NCBI GenBank assembly: GCA_973895155.1
Contig: OZ316893.1
Coordinates: 14,384,001-14,448,000 of the forward strand
DNA: 64,000 nt
Source: Marsupella aquatica
Taxonomy: Eukaryota > Marchantiophyta
Direction: 5' to 3'
Shown here: positions 1 to 12,923 of the stretch, piece by piece
How the letters are laid out: each line of letters starts with the position of its first letter
How positions within the stretch are numbered: the stretch's first letter is position 1
Position numbers and translations under genes: made by a program
The notes under the pieces: model-generated
The model's input: only the letters and a program-made list of their open reading frames with translations
What the model was told of the DNA's origin: nothing
Database searches by the model: none

Positions 1-3000
1 GCCCATAAGGTAAGAAAGGTTCAGGAGAGAGCCATCAAGCATATATCTAGGTGATTTAAGTAAAACAAACAATAGTATCTTGCACTAAACAAGATCTTGG
101 AGGTAAGAAAGTTACACGAGATGTTTGTCATTCCGATGGGAAGAGCTTTTGATTTTTCTGACAGGCTGATAAACAACCCAACTGTAATACACACGTCATT
201 GAGAAAATCTAGTTCAGGTCAGGGAATTAATTAGCAACTCTTTATTAGCTGGATTGGGAATGGTGCAAGTTTCTGTCTCTATCGTTGTTGAGGCCCAAGC
301 ACCACCTTGCCACTGTTGGTATGGAAGTCTCCATGAAGCTGCACGGAACACCTAAGCCAGATTGCACTTACTCGTGCCGGTATGGTCTCATCAATCATAA
401 GAGCACTTTTCGCCGTTACTGAAATGAACTGCGGAGTGCGGAACTTTGTTCTGATTATTAACTGTATTATTAATATCTTGTTGCACAGCGCTGCGGAAAG
501 GGCAACTACGATAAATAACACCGTTCTCCGGTGATGGAAGGGTTGATTACCGCAATAGGTTTCTGACAGATTCCTCTCTGCGGTCAATGTGACTAATCGA
601 CGACAATTCACATTATAAAACATCTATACTACTTCAGCCGGTTTATTATTTTATTGATAATTTCCGCGTGATTGATACAGGACTGGACGTAGGTTTGTGC
701 CAAAAACCAGCGTAAAATAATGCTGTTCACTATTGTTTTGAAGTCTCTCTTCACCGACCGCGAGGTGAATGGTCAATTTTCGTGTTGAAAGCTCGTCATT
801 AGTGTACAGTGGCACTGCAGCAGCCTTTGGTTTGTCGCGTAGTCTTCAATCGTTCTTTGGTCGTCAGTTTTCAATCTTTATCACGTCTGGCCGCAAGCTT
901 CCAGCATTTCTAGTCAATCTGATTTGTAGTTCTCTGCCTTTATCACGTTACGTAAATTATGGAGGGAATTTGGGTTTGTGCAATTGTGCCGTAGCTCGAT
1001 GCCTTCAGGGTTATGGTTTTCGCGGTGACATTATATCCAGAGTATTAATGCGAGGCTAGAAATCCATAACTACGCTCGAAACAGCGAATTCATGGTGTTT
1101 AATTGTATATTGCTCTTCTGCAGTTTCAATCCCTTATTCAATTTTGGGGCGTTCCCAACTTCCCACCATTTCATCCATAAAATCCACTTCGCTGCACGTC
1201 ATTATTCATCATCGCCGTCCCATCGCTTCATATTTCCTCCCCGTTTGACACTTTCGACTCCCAGTCTCACGCCAGATTTCATGCAAACACCGCATTTATG
1301 TTGGCTGAGCTGAACACTTGACTTAATGTTTTTCTCATCAAACTATCAGAGTGGGAGCCTGATTAAATAGGACTGGCGTTTATTCATTATTTTGAAGATT
1401 CTCATCAATCTCGAGCCCATCAATAAAAAATGCGGAAGATAATTACTTGCCAAGTAGAGAGGAAGCTCTTTCGAAACCGTAACGAGATGTAACAAGGCTC
1501 TGGCCGTCGATCCTGTCTCCATTAAGTGCCCGCTGGATGTACGATGCAGGCAAGGTTTGTTGGTACCCGCTATACGTGTTCCGGGTGAACGGCCATCAAT
1601 GTGTGAGTTGCCAATGTCCTCTTCGATTTCCTCATCGTCAAGGCCATGTTCGTTTTTAGTTTTGGGTTCTATAGCGTGAAATGCGGATTAACAAACTGAA
1701 ATTTGGTGTTGCAAGTCATCAACGTTCCAATTTTCCCCGAGTTTAGAAACAGGCTCGTTTGCTTTACCTAGTAGTAAATTGTTGAGGTGATCAACTGATC
1801 GAGGCAACAGAATTACAGAAATCTAGTCAATGGTGGACTGTACCGGCACTATTATGCCATTACAGCGCGCCCACCGGGGCGCCCACTTCATACAGCAGTC
1901 CTCACAAATGCAAGAACTCTCTGGGTAGTCAAAATGATCAATGAAGGAAGATTCTAGTCAACAGTCTGCCTTTCACTTCACATGAGAGATGATGAACGTG
2001 AAGGAGGTTTATTTCTGAGTAATAAGTAGTTCATGGAGAGCTTCAGTCCCTGTCTCGTTAGGAGTAAGTGGGCAGTGCACGGTGCTGGAATTATTGTGGA
2101 TACCCTCCCAGAGACTTAGTCCTTCGGTCGCTCTTGAGGATTGCCGGATTGATAACTAGATTCACTCCCCAAATTGCCCCAAATTAAGTCACTTCAAGGC
2201 TTATACAGTTTCTATTCAAATTGGTTTCCCTCATAGAGCTAAGTGGCAGGTAATGACTTCGGTTGATGGATGCAGGGTGCAAAAGGAAAGTTTTTTTATG
2301 GGGCCATTAGTTTTAATTTCAATGGGTGGAGATGCACAAAGGATACCATCTGTTGTGTTCTAGTCCCTGTGCTTATAACAGGTCTCTTGCGTTACAGGAA
2401 TTATTACCAGGTTGGTTACCCCCTTAACATCATAGCACTATCCAGATGACATTATGCTGTCTCGTGCCCACAACTAGATCACCTTGCTTATGTTTTACTG
2501 CTTGACAAATTCTACTTGCTTCTGCTAGTGCTCGCTGACTTAGGATCGAGTCGAGCAAAATCCTTTCACTCATGTTCTACTGCTCATTCATTCGCGTTGT
2601 CCTGCTGTGTGCATGATCAAATGGGAGTGAGTGATCCATTATAAACTTTCAAGGAACTTAAGCACTTAGGAGGCAAGAACACTAACAAGCTAGCCATGCA
2701 CATGCAAGGAAGCTTATGACAAAATAAGAAACAATCCTTAGACAATTAGGCAGTTGTGCTCTAAGAGGATCCAGACCAAGCCCACCCAATTTTTTTTGCG
2801 AGTTTAAGGGTGTAGAGGCAACACAGTCATATTTGTAGGTTGATGATGTTCAACAGGAACCAATTGGTACCTATATGGTTTTTGATCTGGTGTCTGGTAT
2901 TTTCATGGAGTATATACCACTAAGTTTCTAGCAACAACGTCAAGCTAGCATAACTAATTGTCAGAAAAGGTGCCAAAAAGAAAATGCCCAGACATATAAC

Positions 3001-5510
3001 AGCAGCTATTGATGGCCCACTTAGTTTTACCCTGTAGTATGAGTGGAAGCAGGAGTGCAAGTTCCAATGACTTGATTACTTTGAAGTTGACAAAGCACAT
3101 TTGCATATTTTACAAGGGCAGGCCCAAACTTTGTTGAGGAAATTGGGAGACCAATTGTCTTTCAGAACCCATCTCTCTTAAGTACTGCTTAATTTTGTGG
3201 ACCCATCCCTACAACTGCTTCAAGGCCAAGAAGACAAGGCACATTTTTAGACAATCCAAGCCCAGAGAGGTAGAAAGTCGACCTGAATACAGCCAAACCC
3301 CATACCATACTATTACCCTTTTGTAAAAAGTGAGACCAAGTGTTAGTCTCCAGGCTGGTCTAGCATTCTGAGGTGCTCATTGGCATTACTCTGGTTGGAA
3401 GCCAAACGCAAGGGGACAAGATAGATCCTGGGGGCAGGTCCCCCAATAAGCAAAAATGAGGAGTCTCGTGCCTGAGAATGGAGGCCTTCTTCTTTGAAGA
3501 AAAAACTCTATCCTTTCATCAATAGAAAAACTATGGCCAAAACTCAAATATACTGCCCAGAGCACACTATAACAATGGTATTTCCCGGGCTTAGTATTCT
3601 GATACAGGGCCCAGACCTTGTTCTGGTGGAAGATGTGTGTGGCTTTGCAGGGCCTCATGTCTGACTAGTTGGATCTTGTAATTTTCCAGTTTTCCGACCC
3701 TCCTGGTGTGAGCCCGTTTGTTCTTGTTTCTTGGGTGGCTAAGTAAAATAAAAATAAAAATACACTCAAATACGCCATCATCCTGGGGTGGAGATGTGGA
3801 GACCTTGAAGTACAACCGCATTAAACCCCTAAATCCCTCAAGACTCATATGGGAGATGATGCGGAGGCATCCAAACTTTCTACTTTTCTTTTCTCTTTAG
3901 GCAATGAAGTGTCCAACTCTAGAGAACTCAACAAATACCAATGCCCCATGCACCAGATCTTCCCCACTCCCAAAGAAAGAGAGGGGCATGGATTGAGGGG
4001 CGGTGGCACTTGACACTAACTTAAGTGCTTGAATGCTGTACTACACTCCGACCTGCTGGTTGTACTACGAGTGAAGAGACAGAATGACAAACAAATCTAC
4101 TGTATCAGATTAATTAAAGTAGAGGAGTAGACCGTCATGGACGGGTTATGACAAACGATGGGGTTATGACAAACGATGGACCCCACATGAAAGCTCATTA
4201 AAAGGAGTTCAAATAACTTAATAACCCCAATCAAATGCTACTTGTGACCGGACCTAGGTAGGCCATAGGTGTTATCTCATGGGGGTCGAGAACAGGGTTT
4301 GAGGGATCGCTAATAAAGCTCCCAGAGGTCGTAACAAAAATTAATGAGATGCAGCAGGGTGCAGGGCTCAAGAAGATCTACTGGTACTTTTACACGATGT
4401 GCTGCGTTTCTATTTGCATGCGAAACTGTTCGTAACAGTTGTTAGAGTCCCTACAGTTCTTGTTTTTCTTAGCCTCTTCTGAGGCCCCCCAGTCCTCATG
4501 TGAAACCAACTTGCTTTCTATTAATAAGTGCTATTAGGTGGTAAAACGCAATAATGAGAGTCACCGGCGTAGGCTATCCCTAGCGCTAGCTGTGAGTTGG
4601 CCAACATTGATGGGACTGGTCTGCTTGCCTTCGGAGCCTCATCAAAGGACTCATTCTATATTTCTGTAGACAGGGCCTAAGCTTCGATAGCCTCGTGTGT
4701 GATAGGCATCGTATGTGAGACTCATCCTGGCAAGTGGTGGTGGTACTGCCCCGACTTCACGCAAGTCACTCCTGACTTCAAATATGGCCATTCACATGTA
4801 TCCAGTGTACTTCCACGGAAATTGTACAGGCTTACCATCAGCCTGTGACAAAATCTTCACAGCGAAATACAGTTCTGCATTGCATCAGATTCAAGCCCAT
4901 TCCAGTATGACTATATTGAAAGGTCCATAAAAGTCTCCTTGCAAAGTTGAGGACTGAGGAGTCAACTGTAGTAAAATGAGGATCTAATCCTTTCTTAATT
5001 CATACTACCGATCGAAGTCGTACATTGCCACTTTACCGGGATTCTGAGTGGACTCGTGTGAAATATTAGTCCTTTCTTTATCTTGCAAAGTCAGCATGTG
5101 CCTCGATCCTCAGATCTTAGAATCTGGCTGTCAACACTGGCTTCCTTCATTTCTGGACAAAATTGGGGGGCTGCCCAACGAACCCGTCAGTCTGCTCGGC
5201 CATCAAGCTCTGAGCATAGAAGATTGGCTCCTTTGTCCTGAGCTCGTTCAAATTTCTGCAAACTCACTGAGTTGTACAGTAAGTTCTCTGTTGCGGCCTT
5301 GAAAACCCACTTTGAATGCCATCCAGGGTAGCCCCCTAGTACTACAGTTCCTGTCTGCTTAGTTTCGACTTCCGATACGGTAGCCGAGATCCAACAATCT
5401 TACAATCAGGTCTACAGAATGCCTGGATGCCCTTGCAGACCGAGAGAAACCTGGACGACAGGAGCTTTCTGCAAGAACTCATGTGACCACTTTGAGGTCC
5501 TGTCGGAGCT
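1..5510. other. Non-coding stretch, nothing recognised
   Basis: No reading frame here has a recognisable domain, consistent splice signals or coding-like composition on either strand. The open frames present are short (all under 115 codons). No RNA gene, LTR or inverted repeat was recognised by eye. Diverged transposon remnants cannot be excluded without a repeat library. Confidence 0.5.
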
Positions 5511-5664
5511 CATCTCGATGAATTGTATTACTTTACAGCGAGACCCTGAAAATCTTGCTCCATCTCAATGAATTCTATTATGCTACAGTGAGAACCTGAG
5601 AACCTGAGAACCTTGTGTGAATTCAATGAATTGCATTCCGCTACAGTGAGAACCTGAAAACCGC
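5511..5664. repeat. Tandem repeat, about 50 bp x 3
   Basis: Three head-to-tail diverged units (about 5511-5558, 5559-5616 and 5617-5664) share the order 'tcaatgaatt ... ctacagtgagaacctga'. The second unit has an extra internal duplication of 'gagaacct'. The array lies in otherwise featureless DNA. Confidence 0.7.
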
Positions 5665-7502
5665 ACCCCGTCAGTCATCACAGTACTGGACTCGTCGTTC
5701 AATTCTTTCCGACCGGGAACTGACCTCGCCAACCCGCTAGTCAAGCAAAGGAACATGATTACAGCAATTGCATGAATCGTGCGATATCGGATCACATGGC
5801 AAAATTTTGAGAGCTTTGTCGTTGTATGTGCGTGCATCGACCCCGTACGTCTTTCGGACAAGGTCACAGGGAGCTGGATTTGCATTTTGTTGTCAACATT
5901 TCGAGGTAGGAACATTAATTGGCATCTGTAACAACAGTCTTCGGGAGTGCAGCCTTGACCTTCGACAGTAAGCGTTCCAGACTTTTCACCTCTAGATTAA
6001 GCAATTTTCCATTTTTTGTTGTGGGGTCCTTCCCTAATATTACGGTACGGGGATAGTTGCACCGTTACAGACTACAGAGTACAGAATTACAGATCCCTCT
6101 GCGGACCACAGAGAGTACCTCCCAACCCTATTTCACCTCTGTATATCGCTCCAAAGTTTCGCTCTGCCCAACGTGGCTGAGAGAAATTCTCTGAACAAGG
6201 CGACAAGCTTTGGCCGCACTGGTGTCTGAAGAACTGAAGAAGGCTGAACTCTGAAGGAGCTGTGGATTCTTGGACTACAGAGACGTCGCTGTAGAGAAAC
6301 AAGGCTCTCTTGACACACATGGTCCTGGCATGTTTCATTAAAATAGACTACTCAACGCGCGGATGAGGTCACCAAGAAATTTGCAACAGCAACATGTTCA
6401 TAACGTTCGATTTTCTAGGCAGAAATTTGCAACAGTATTTACCTGAATTAAGTCACCGATACCTTTATGATACTACAGTCTCTCCTCAGTCCCTTAAGAC
6501 TAGAATTGGGGACGAGAGTCCTCTTATTGAGATTGGCGTGAAGATTCGACATGAAACGCATGAATCTCCAATCACCGCGAAATCCATGTACAGTGGATGA
6601 CTGTTTGTGAAAACCCACTGTAGGCATAAAGTCGGTTGGTCTTAAAGTGTCACGACAATTGTTCAGAACGAGACTTGATGGGGCCCTGGGCCCAAACAAA
6701 CGCTTGAAGAGGCCCAATTAATTTCAGAAGACTAACTGGTCCCCACATAAGGAGGGTAATTGTTGCGTGCGAGCAACTGGTATTGAGTAAAAACTACACT
6801 TCACTAGCAAGGGTAGTGCTTAGCTAGCCAAACCCTGGTTAGAGCATCTCCAGGGGAACATGGCCGCAAACCTCTAAAGGGGTCTGTTTGCGGCCATAGA
6901 TGGCATCCCCCAAAGTCTATAGCCTGTAAAAGCTTGTAGAACTCCACCCGTCGTGCCTAAATCTACCGCCATCTCAATCCCGCTAGGCAGATTGTCGAGC
7001 AGGTCGTCAGGATTCCACCTGCTGTTGCTGCATGCTGGCTTCATCACCGTTGATTGATTTGCAGGTCAGCAGAGGGGCACTGCATGTTGCCGCCTTTCTC
7101 ACAGAAACTGGAGGTTGCGAGGTTGAAATTATTGCAGTCGCCGCAATAATTTATCGGATGGAGGTACCGGTGGGGAAGGGTTTCAGGATAAGTTGAGGCA
7201 AACTCCTGAAAGTAGTGATTGCGGGCCCAACGGAGAGCAACACTGGAGATGCTGTTAGTGAAATACATTTCTGGTGCTTCTCTTTTGGCAGGTAAATTTG
7301 CTAGAGGCACTCAAAATAGAAAAGTCAGCAAGAAACAAAAGAAATTTAAAACCACTAGTGACTAGCTAACAACATTCTCCTCACTATCAAAAATTCCTAT
7401 ATGCTTGCATCATACAATACCTCAGGGAAGGGTTGACATGCTATTATTTTGAACACCAGCTCATTTGAAATAGAGGAACATGCCGAACATGGTTATCCTT
7501 TT
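5665..7502. other. Non-coding stretch, nothing recognised
   Basis: Only short random-looking open frames are present. No conserved domain, RNA gene or structured repeat was seen. Confidence 0.45.
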
Positions 7503-7935
7503 GCATGGTTAGAGTCTAACTTGGTCAGGTTTAGGGTTCACCTGTTGTATGCCCGAGTTAGTCCAGCATTGGTGGCCTACAGGTGCTCAAGTGCTGCAGA
7601 GCCAACCTTGAGACATCAATTCAACTCCTCCTGGTAGTGAGACATGGTCAACCATGGTGAGGGAACCATGCAGTCAAATACATGAGTGATTGGGTCTAAA
7701 AATAGCCAACTACATGGACAATGTTGTCACAGAACCTGATTACAGTTGTCCATGGTTAGAGTCAAACTCTAGTCAGGTTTACAATTTCCTGGTTGTATGT
7801 CCACCATTGCCCAGCTGGGTGCTTGACACTGGGTACCTGAAGAATGCAGGTACTCCAATGCTGCAGATCCGACCTCAGGCCATCATTTGACTGCTCCCAG
7901 ATAGCCATGGACCATGGTGAGGGAACCATGCAGTC
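7503..7935. repeat. Diverged direct duplication, two units of about 180 bp
   Basis: Unit 1 (7503-7675) and unit 2 (7750-7935) both open with 'catggttagagtc', continue through a similar 'gtcaggttta ... gttgtatg' block, and close with 'accatggtgagggaaccat' followed by 'gcagtc'. The interiors differ substantially, so this is an old duplication. No coding function is seen. Confidence 0.7.
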
Positions 7936-10184
7936 TACCACTAAGCAATTGTGACGTGACTACAAACTGTAAAAGCATCCTTGGAAATGTTAATGTCATT
8001 GTGTGTATGAGTTTGTCACAAGAAATCACATTTCACACCCTCATCAAGAGGACAATATACCACGTGATTTAGCTTATGTTTTTGAGTGTTGAATTTTTTC
8101 CTAGTGTCAGGGTACTCCTCTTGGAATGAGTTGTGCACAAGCTTCCTTTGATCTTAGATATTTTAAAGTCAGGACCTGTAATGCAGTATAGAGTGCTTGT
8201 ACCACAAACCTAAGCCTGGCTTACCAGTTGGGAAGTTACCTTTTTGTCATATCAAGAATACCGCAGTGGTAACTTGGTTAGTGATTCTCAATTGCAAAAG
8301 GTTATGTTCACTTGGTTCCCAAATCAAAAAGTTATGTTTACAGTTTCCCCAATCAAAAAGTTTTCTTGGTCTATTTTTCTAGTATTCTGCTTGTACCGCC
8401 AAAACAAGTGTGTGCGGCCAAATTTCAACAGATAACAGAGTTTTCCAGTGCATTTCACCTCATATGAAGTTTTCCAGGCTACTGTATCTGGATCCCATTT
8501 CCTCCTTATTTCCCAAAATTGCCCCCACACATGGTCCAAGCCCAGGGTTTTAGCGGAGGTAGGTTTTTTAATATGTATTGGTTACCTGGGAACCCAGGCT
8601 GCGAATACTGTAAGCCTCATACAGTCACAATGGGGGCAATGACAGTCTCCAGGAATGCTCGTCCAGATTGTGTGTGATTGGTGCTTGTTCTACTATTGCC
8701 CTTTTCATTGTCAAATGGAAAACTCCCTGAATTTTGGCTCTTTGGTTGCCTCCCCTTGACCGAGTCTTTTGCCGGTCGGATCATGCCTACCTTTTGGGCA
8801 TGAGCCTACCAATTGAGTGCCTTTTGTTTTTTGGCAATTTGATATTCAAATTTCAGACCCATTTATTCATCTTGCTAATATTGAAATTGAAATTGGATGG
8901 GTTCCTCAGAGGAAAATTGGACAGGGTCCGTACTCATGAGACCACCGTCCCAACTGTCCCTAGGTCCAAATTGCCAATGATTCATGCTACTCTGTGCCCA
9001 CTGAAGCCAACCAAAAACCTTCTTTACAAAAATTCATGGAGACTCCAGCTACTGTAGAAGGCACCTTCTTCTCGCCAGCACTTTGGAGGGCAGACTGATG
9101 TCTCCAGCATGTAGCTCTCATCATTTCCTCCATAATTCGGTACGGTAAATTATACTCTTTACTTGCATCCAGCTCTCATCATTTTTTTTCAAACCTCTGT
9201 AGTGTAGTACTGAGTAATAGCTGTTTAGGTGTCTACTTAGTTTTATAGATATAGATATCTATGCTGGTCATCATTCGTCGATACGGTAATCGGGTACAGC
9301 AGTATTCAATCATCGTTCCCACGGGGTTGACTATTTTTGCCTATAGCAACAACAACAACAACTCCAGAAAGTATTTCAGACTGAATTGTAGCGGAGATTT
9401 GGCTTAAAGTCAAAAGACTGCCATGGTGTGAAGTCGAAATTAGTCGATGCTGCACTATCTCTGTTTATTGCTGCAAGTGTGCCCTCGATTTGAACGCTCA
9501 GCTCATGTGCTGAACAAACCAACTTTAACCAAGTCTACGAATAACACAAACACTGGAAGATGGGCTCAGGGCTCTAGACAGATTTCTCTTGGCTGGCGAC
9601 CATCATGACAACGCACCTTCTTCCTTGAAGGATATTTTTATTGTCAATGTAAAGACCCCTTCCTTCCGTCCACAATTTGGTAATGGGCTCAATAGTTACT
9701 TGTTCCGTAATGCGTTAATTGAGGTGGTCCTTTCACCTCCACACCCGCCATGAAATATTGCCATAGCTACAGTAGGTTCCGTTGGGCATTAGGAGATGTC
9801 CTGCCTTGGTACTTGGGCGGGCATGCCAAGTCTGCCCTTACATAGAGTAGAACCACTCATTGCTTTGACTAGTAGCTATTGTTTTACGTTCTCATATTGC
9901 CATCCCTGGCATTACCCCTCATATTGTCATCACTGGCGATTCCCCACCTTGGGCCCACTATTTGATTCTTTATTGCTAAGTAAAATGTTCATTTCAAAGC
10001 CAAAAGAGTATTGAATTTTAGAGGAGCATATAATGGTGACACCCATTAGAGGGCCCTTAATGGATGTCACCATGATAGTGGCAAAAGTAACCACAGACTG
10101 GCCTGAGGAGTAACCAGGCCCCTGACCAAATAGGGATTGGTTTCAACAGGCTGAACAAACTTGTACACTTGTGAAATATTTCAG
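7936..10184. other. Non-coding stretch
   Basis: No gene recognised. A short run of 'aac' triplets occurs at about 9349-9361. Otherwise this is AT-leaning unique-looking sequence with only short open frames. Confidence 0.45.
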
Positions 10185-10206
10185 CCCCCCCCCCCCCCCC
10201 CCCCCC
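10185..10206. repeat. Poly-C tract (22 C)
   Basis: An uninterrupted run of about 22 cytosines followed by 'tgcagg'. Homopolymers of this length are prone to slippage and sequencing error, so the exact count is uncertain. Confidence 0.9.
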
Positions 10207-10816
10207 TGCAGGAGCCAGCCTTCACCCTCTATCTTGTCAATTATGCCCATCCTAGTACCTCTGGAATGGTACATCATCTTCAGTGTGTTGTGTTACTAAT
10301 TAAAAAAAATGTTGTATTATTCCCCATTACCCTACCATCACTTACCTGTTTCAGATTTTAGAGGTCACAACACTCTACTTTACTTCGTTCAGCAAACATA
10401 AGAGTTGCCTGGAAAAAGGGTGACTTCAACGCTCACTCAACTATCAATGGAAAGACAATTTATTTTTTACTTATTTTCTCACAATCACTATGTGGGTACA
10501 CAATTCTATAACTTGTAGAACATGCAAAGGGGCTGAATATGAGGCCAAAACTAGCCAAAACTTACCTGGGTCAGGAGTCTTTGCCAATGTTCCATCAGTA
10601 CCCTTAAGTCTACGGTACTATCCAAAGCATCCTGTGAGACATAGTCGTTCCTATAACACCAAAGGGCTTGGAGCATTCTGTTAATCTGTTATGTAAGGGC
10701 TACTAAACTGACTTTTTGAATTTGTTTTATCAGCTTTTTATTAACCTGTCCCCCAAACTGAGCTAAATTATTAACCTACCCCCAAAATTCTTTTAATTGC
10801 TAGGTTTCCCCCCCAT

Positions 10817-10821
10817 ATTGT
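10817..10821. repeat. Target-site duplication, left copy (ATTGT)
   Basis: ATTGT directly precedes the left LTR (starting TGTTGAAC) and recurs directly after the right LTR at 17523-17527. A 5-bp duplication is typical of Ty1/copia integrase. Confidence 0.9.
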
Positions 10822-11165
10822 TGTTGAACATAGACGACAATCGCAACGGCAAGCCCATGAACCATCCAACGCACAAGAGTCGACACAGAGAGATACGTGG
10901 TTCACCTCCACATGAGGCTACGTCCACGGGAACACACGAGAGCTTTACTGCACTCTAGGCCGATCATCATTCCAAGCATCCACAACGCAAACTCTCTCTA
11001 TCTCTCAACTAGCTCCGTAACAATGAGCCTGAGTTCCCACTCACCAACCAAACACCGCTTGGTTATAGAGTGTGCACAACATGACTAACCTAACCAAGTC
11101 TACAACTAAGGTTAGCCTTAACTATGGTATAGTCGTAACTCTAGACCTAAGAGTAAATCCTAACA
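10822..11165 (-). repeat. 3' LTR of copia copy 1
   Basis: A 344-bp terminal repeat beginning TGTTGAACATAG and ending CCTAACA in plus orientation (TG...CA ends on both strands). It matches 17179-17522 with about 13 substitutions and no length change. Confidence 0.93.
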
Positions 11166-11176
11166 ATCTCCCCCTT
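11166..11176 (-). other. Polypurine tract of copia copy 1
   Basis: On the minus strand AAGGGGGAGAT directly abuts the 3' LTR. This is the expected position and composition of the plus-strand DNA primer of an LTR retrotransposon. Confidence 0.85.
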
Positions 11177-11371
11177 GACTCTGGTCTAGGAGAGGATAAA
11201 GACTGCTATGAATATGATTGCTCAGAGGGAAGTTCTGGAAAGAAAAACCAAACCGGTTTTTCCCTCTTTATACGAGAGTAGACCAGAACTAAGCCGTAGC
11301 CTATACAAGGAATGAGCAAGAGCATATCTCAGTATCTACACAAATGTTAAGTAACCCTACTTGTGAGGCAA

Positions 11372-12923
11372 TTACAAAACCTGCAACGCATCACGGTGTC
11401 TAGAAAAACTCTTCAAAGGAATCACTTTGGTAAAAGCGTCAGCCGGGTTGAGTTTAGCGTCAATCTTGATTAGCTCAAACATATTATCAGACACAGCTTG
11501 CCTGATAAAATGATATCTGACGTCAATGTGCTTCACTCTGTTGTCCATCACCTGGTTCACAGCAAGGTGAAGCGCACTCTGACTATCACAATGGAGCTTC
11601 ACATTCCCCTGTGGCAATCCCATCTCAGTGATCAGTCTATCCAACCAAATCGCTTCCTTTGCTGCTTCCGCTGCTGCAACATACTTCGCTTTTGTAGTAG
11701 ATTGAGCAATACACTTCTGCAAAGTAGACCTCCAACTTATGCATCCACCTCCCAGTGTGAACACATAACCTGTTGTTGACCTCCTCCGATCCAGATCCTG
11801 TGCATAGTCAGCATCTACATAGCCCATCAATGATCTAGCATTATCAGCATGTGCATCAAACAATAGACCATGATCCACGGTACCCTTCAAATACCGAATA
11901 ATCCACTTCACTGCTTCCCAGTGTACCTTCCCTGGATTCGACATGTACCTACTCACCTTGCCCATAGCCATGGCAAGATCAAGTCTAGTACAAGTCATTA
12001 AATACATGAGACTCCCCACTGCCTTGTCATACGGAACCTTTGATATCAACCCCTTCTCTGTGTCATCCGTAGGACAGAAAGCTGATGACAACTTGAAGTG
12101 TGGAGCCAACGGGGTACTTACTGGCTTGCTATCCCCCATGTTGAACCTTGCAATTACCTTCCTTGCATAACTGCTCTGCGTCAACCATAGCTTACCAGCC
12201 TTCAAGTCCCTAGTGATCTCCATACCCAAAATTCTCTTAGCTGGCCCTAAGTCCTTCATCTTAAAGTCTGCACTAAGCAGTGCCTTGAGCTTAACAATCT
12301 CAGACCTATCCTTGGCCGCAATAAGCATGTCATCCACATAAAGTACTAAAACAATGAACCCAAAAACAACATTCTTCACTGGTTTAAGATACACACATGG
12401 GTCAAACACACTCCTGTGAAAGCCTTGTGCACAGATCCAATCATCAAACCGCTTATTCCACTGTCTTGGTGACTGTTTCAACCCGTACAAGGATCTCAGC
12501 AATCTGCAAACCAAATCCTCTTGCCCTTTTTTCACAAAACCTAGCGGCTGTCTCATGAAGATCACCTCTTCCAAGGTGCCATAGAGGAAAGCTGTGACAA
12601 CATCCATCTGATCTAGCAGCAGACCAAACATAACAACAAGCACACACAATAGCCGTATTGTTGAGTACTTAGCAACTGGTGAGAAGACCTCATTGTAATC
12701 CACACCTTTTTCCTGTGTGAATCCCTTGGCTACCAACCTAGCCTTGTAGACCTTTGATCCACCTTCTGTGAACTGATCCTTCAGCTTGTATATCCACTTG
12801 CTGTCCACCACTTGCTGTCCCTCAGGTAGCTGGACAAGCTCCCAAGTTTTGTTGTCCTTCAGTGACTGCATCTCCATTTGCATTACTGCAGTCCACTCCT
12901 GCTTCTCCTTTGAAGCACTTGCT
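11372..12923 (-). pseudogene. Copia copy 1: reverse transcriptase / RNase H
   Basis: An open stretch of 503 codons (12883-11372) carries the reverse transcriptase and RNase H part of the Pol polyprotein, which copies element RNA into DNA in cytoplasmic particles. Visible motifs are SKWIYKLKD, KARLVAKGFTQ, SLYGLKQSPRQW and the catalytic YVDD box, then RNase H with GYVDADYAQD, CDSQSA and KHIDVRYHFI. In RNase H the usual STTEAEY block reads STTKAKY, so the catalytic acidic residue is replaced by lysine and degradation of the RNA strand should fail. Upstream, a deletion of about 26 bp near 12932 relative to copy 2 puts this region out of frame with integrase. The first codon here is therefore not a real translation start. 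Confidence 0.9.

Noticed and set aside
11498-11779. Plus-strand open frames inside both copia elements
   Set aside because: Antisense shadows of the reverse transcriptase/RNase H frame; the same shadow appears at the matching place in both copies.
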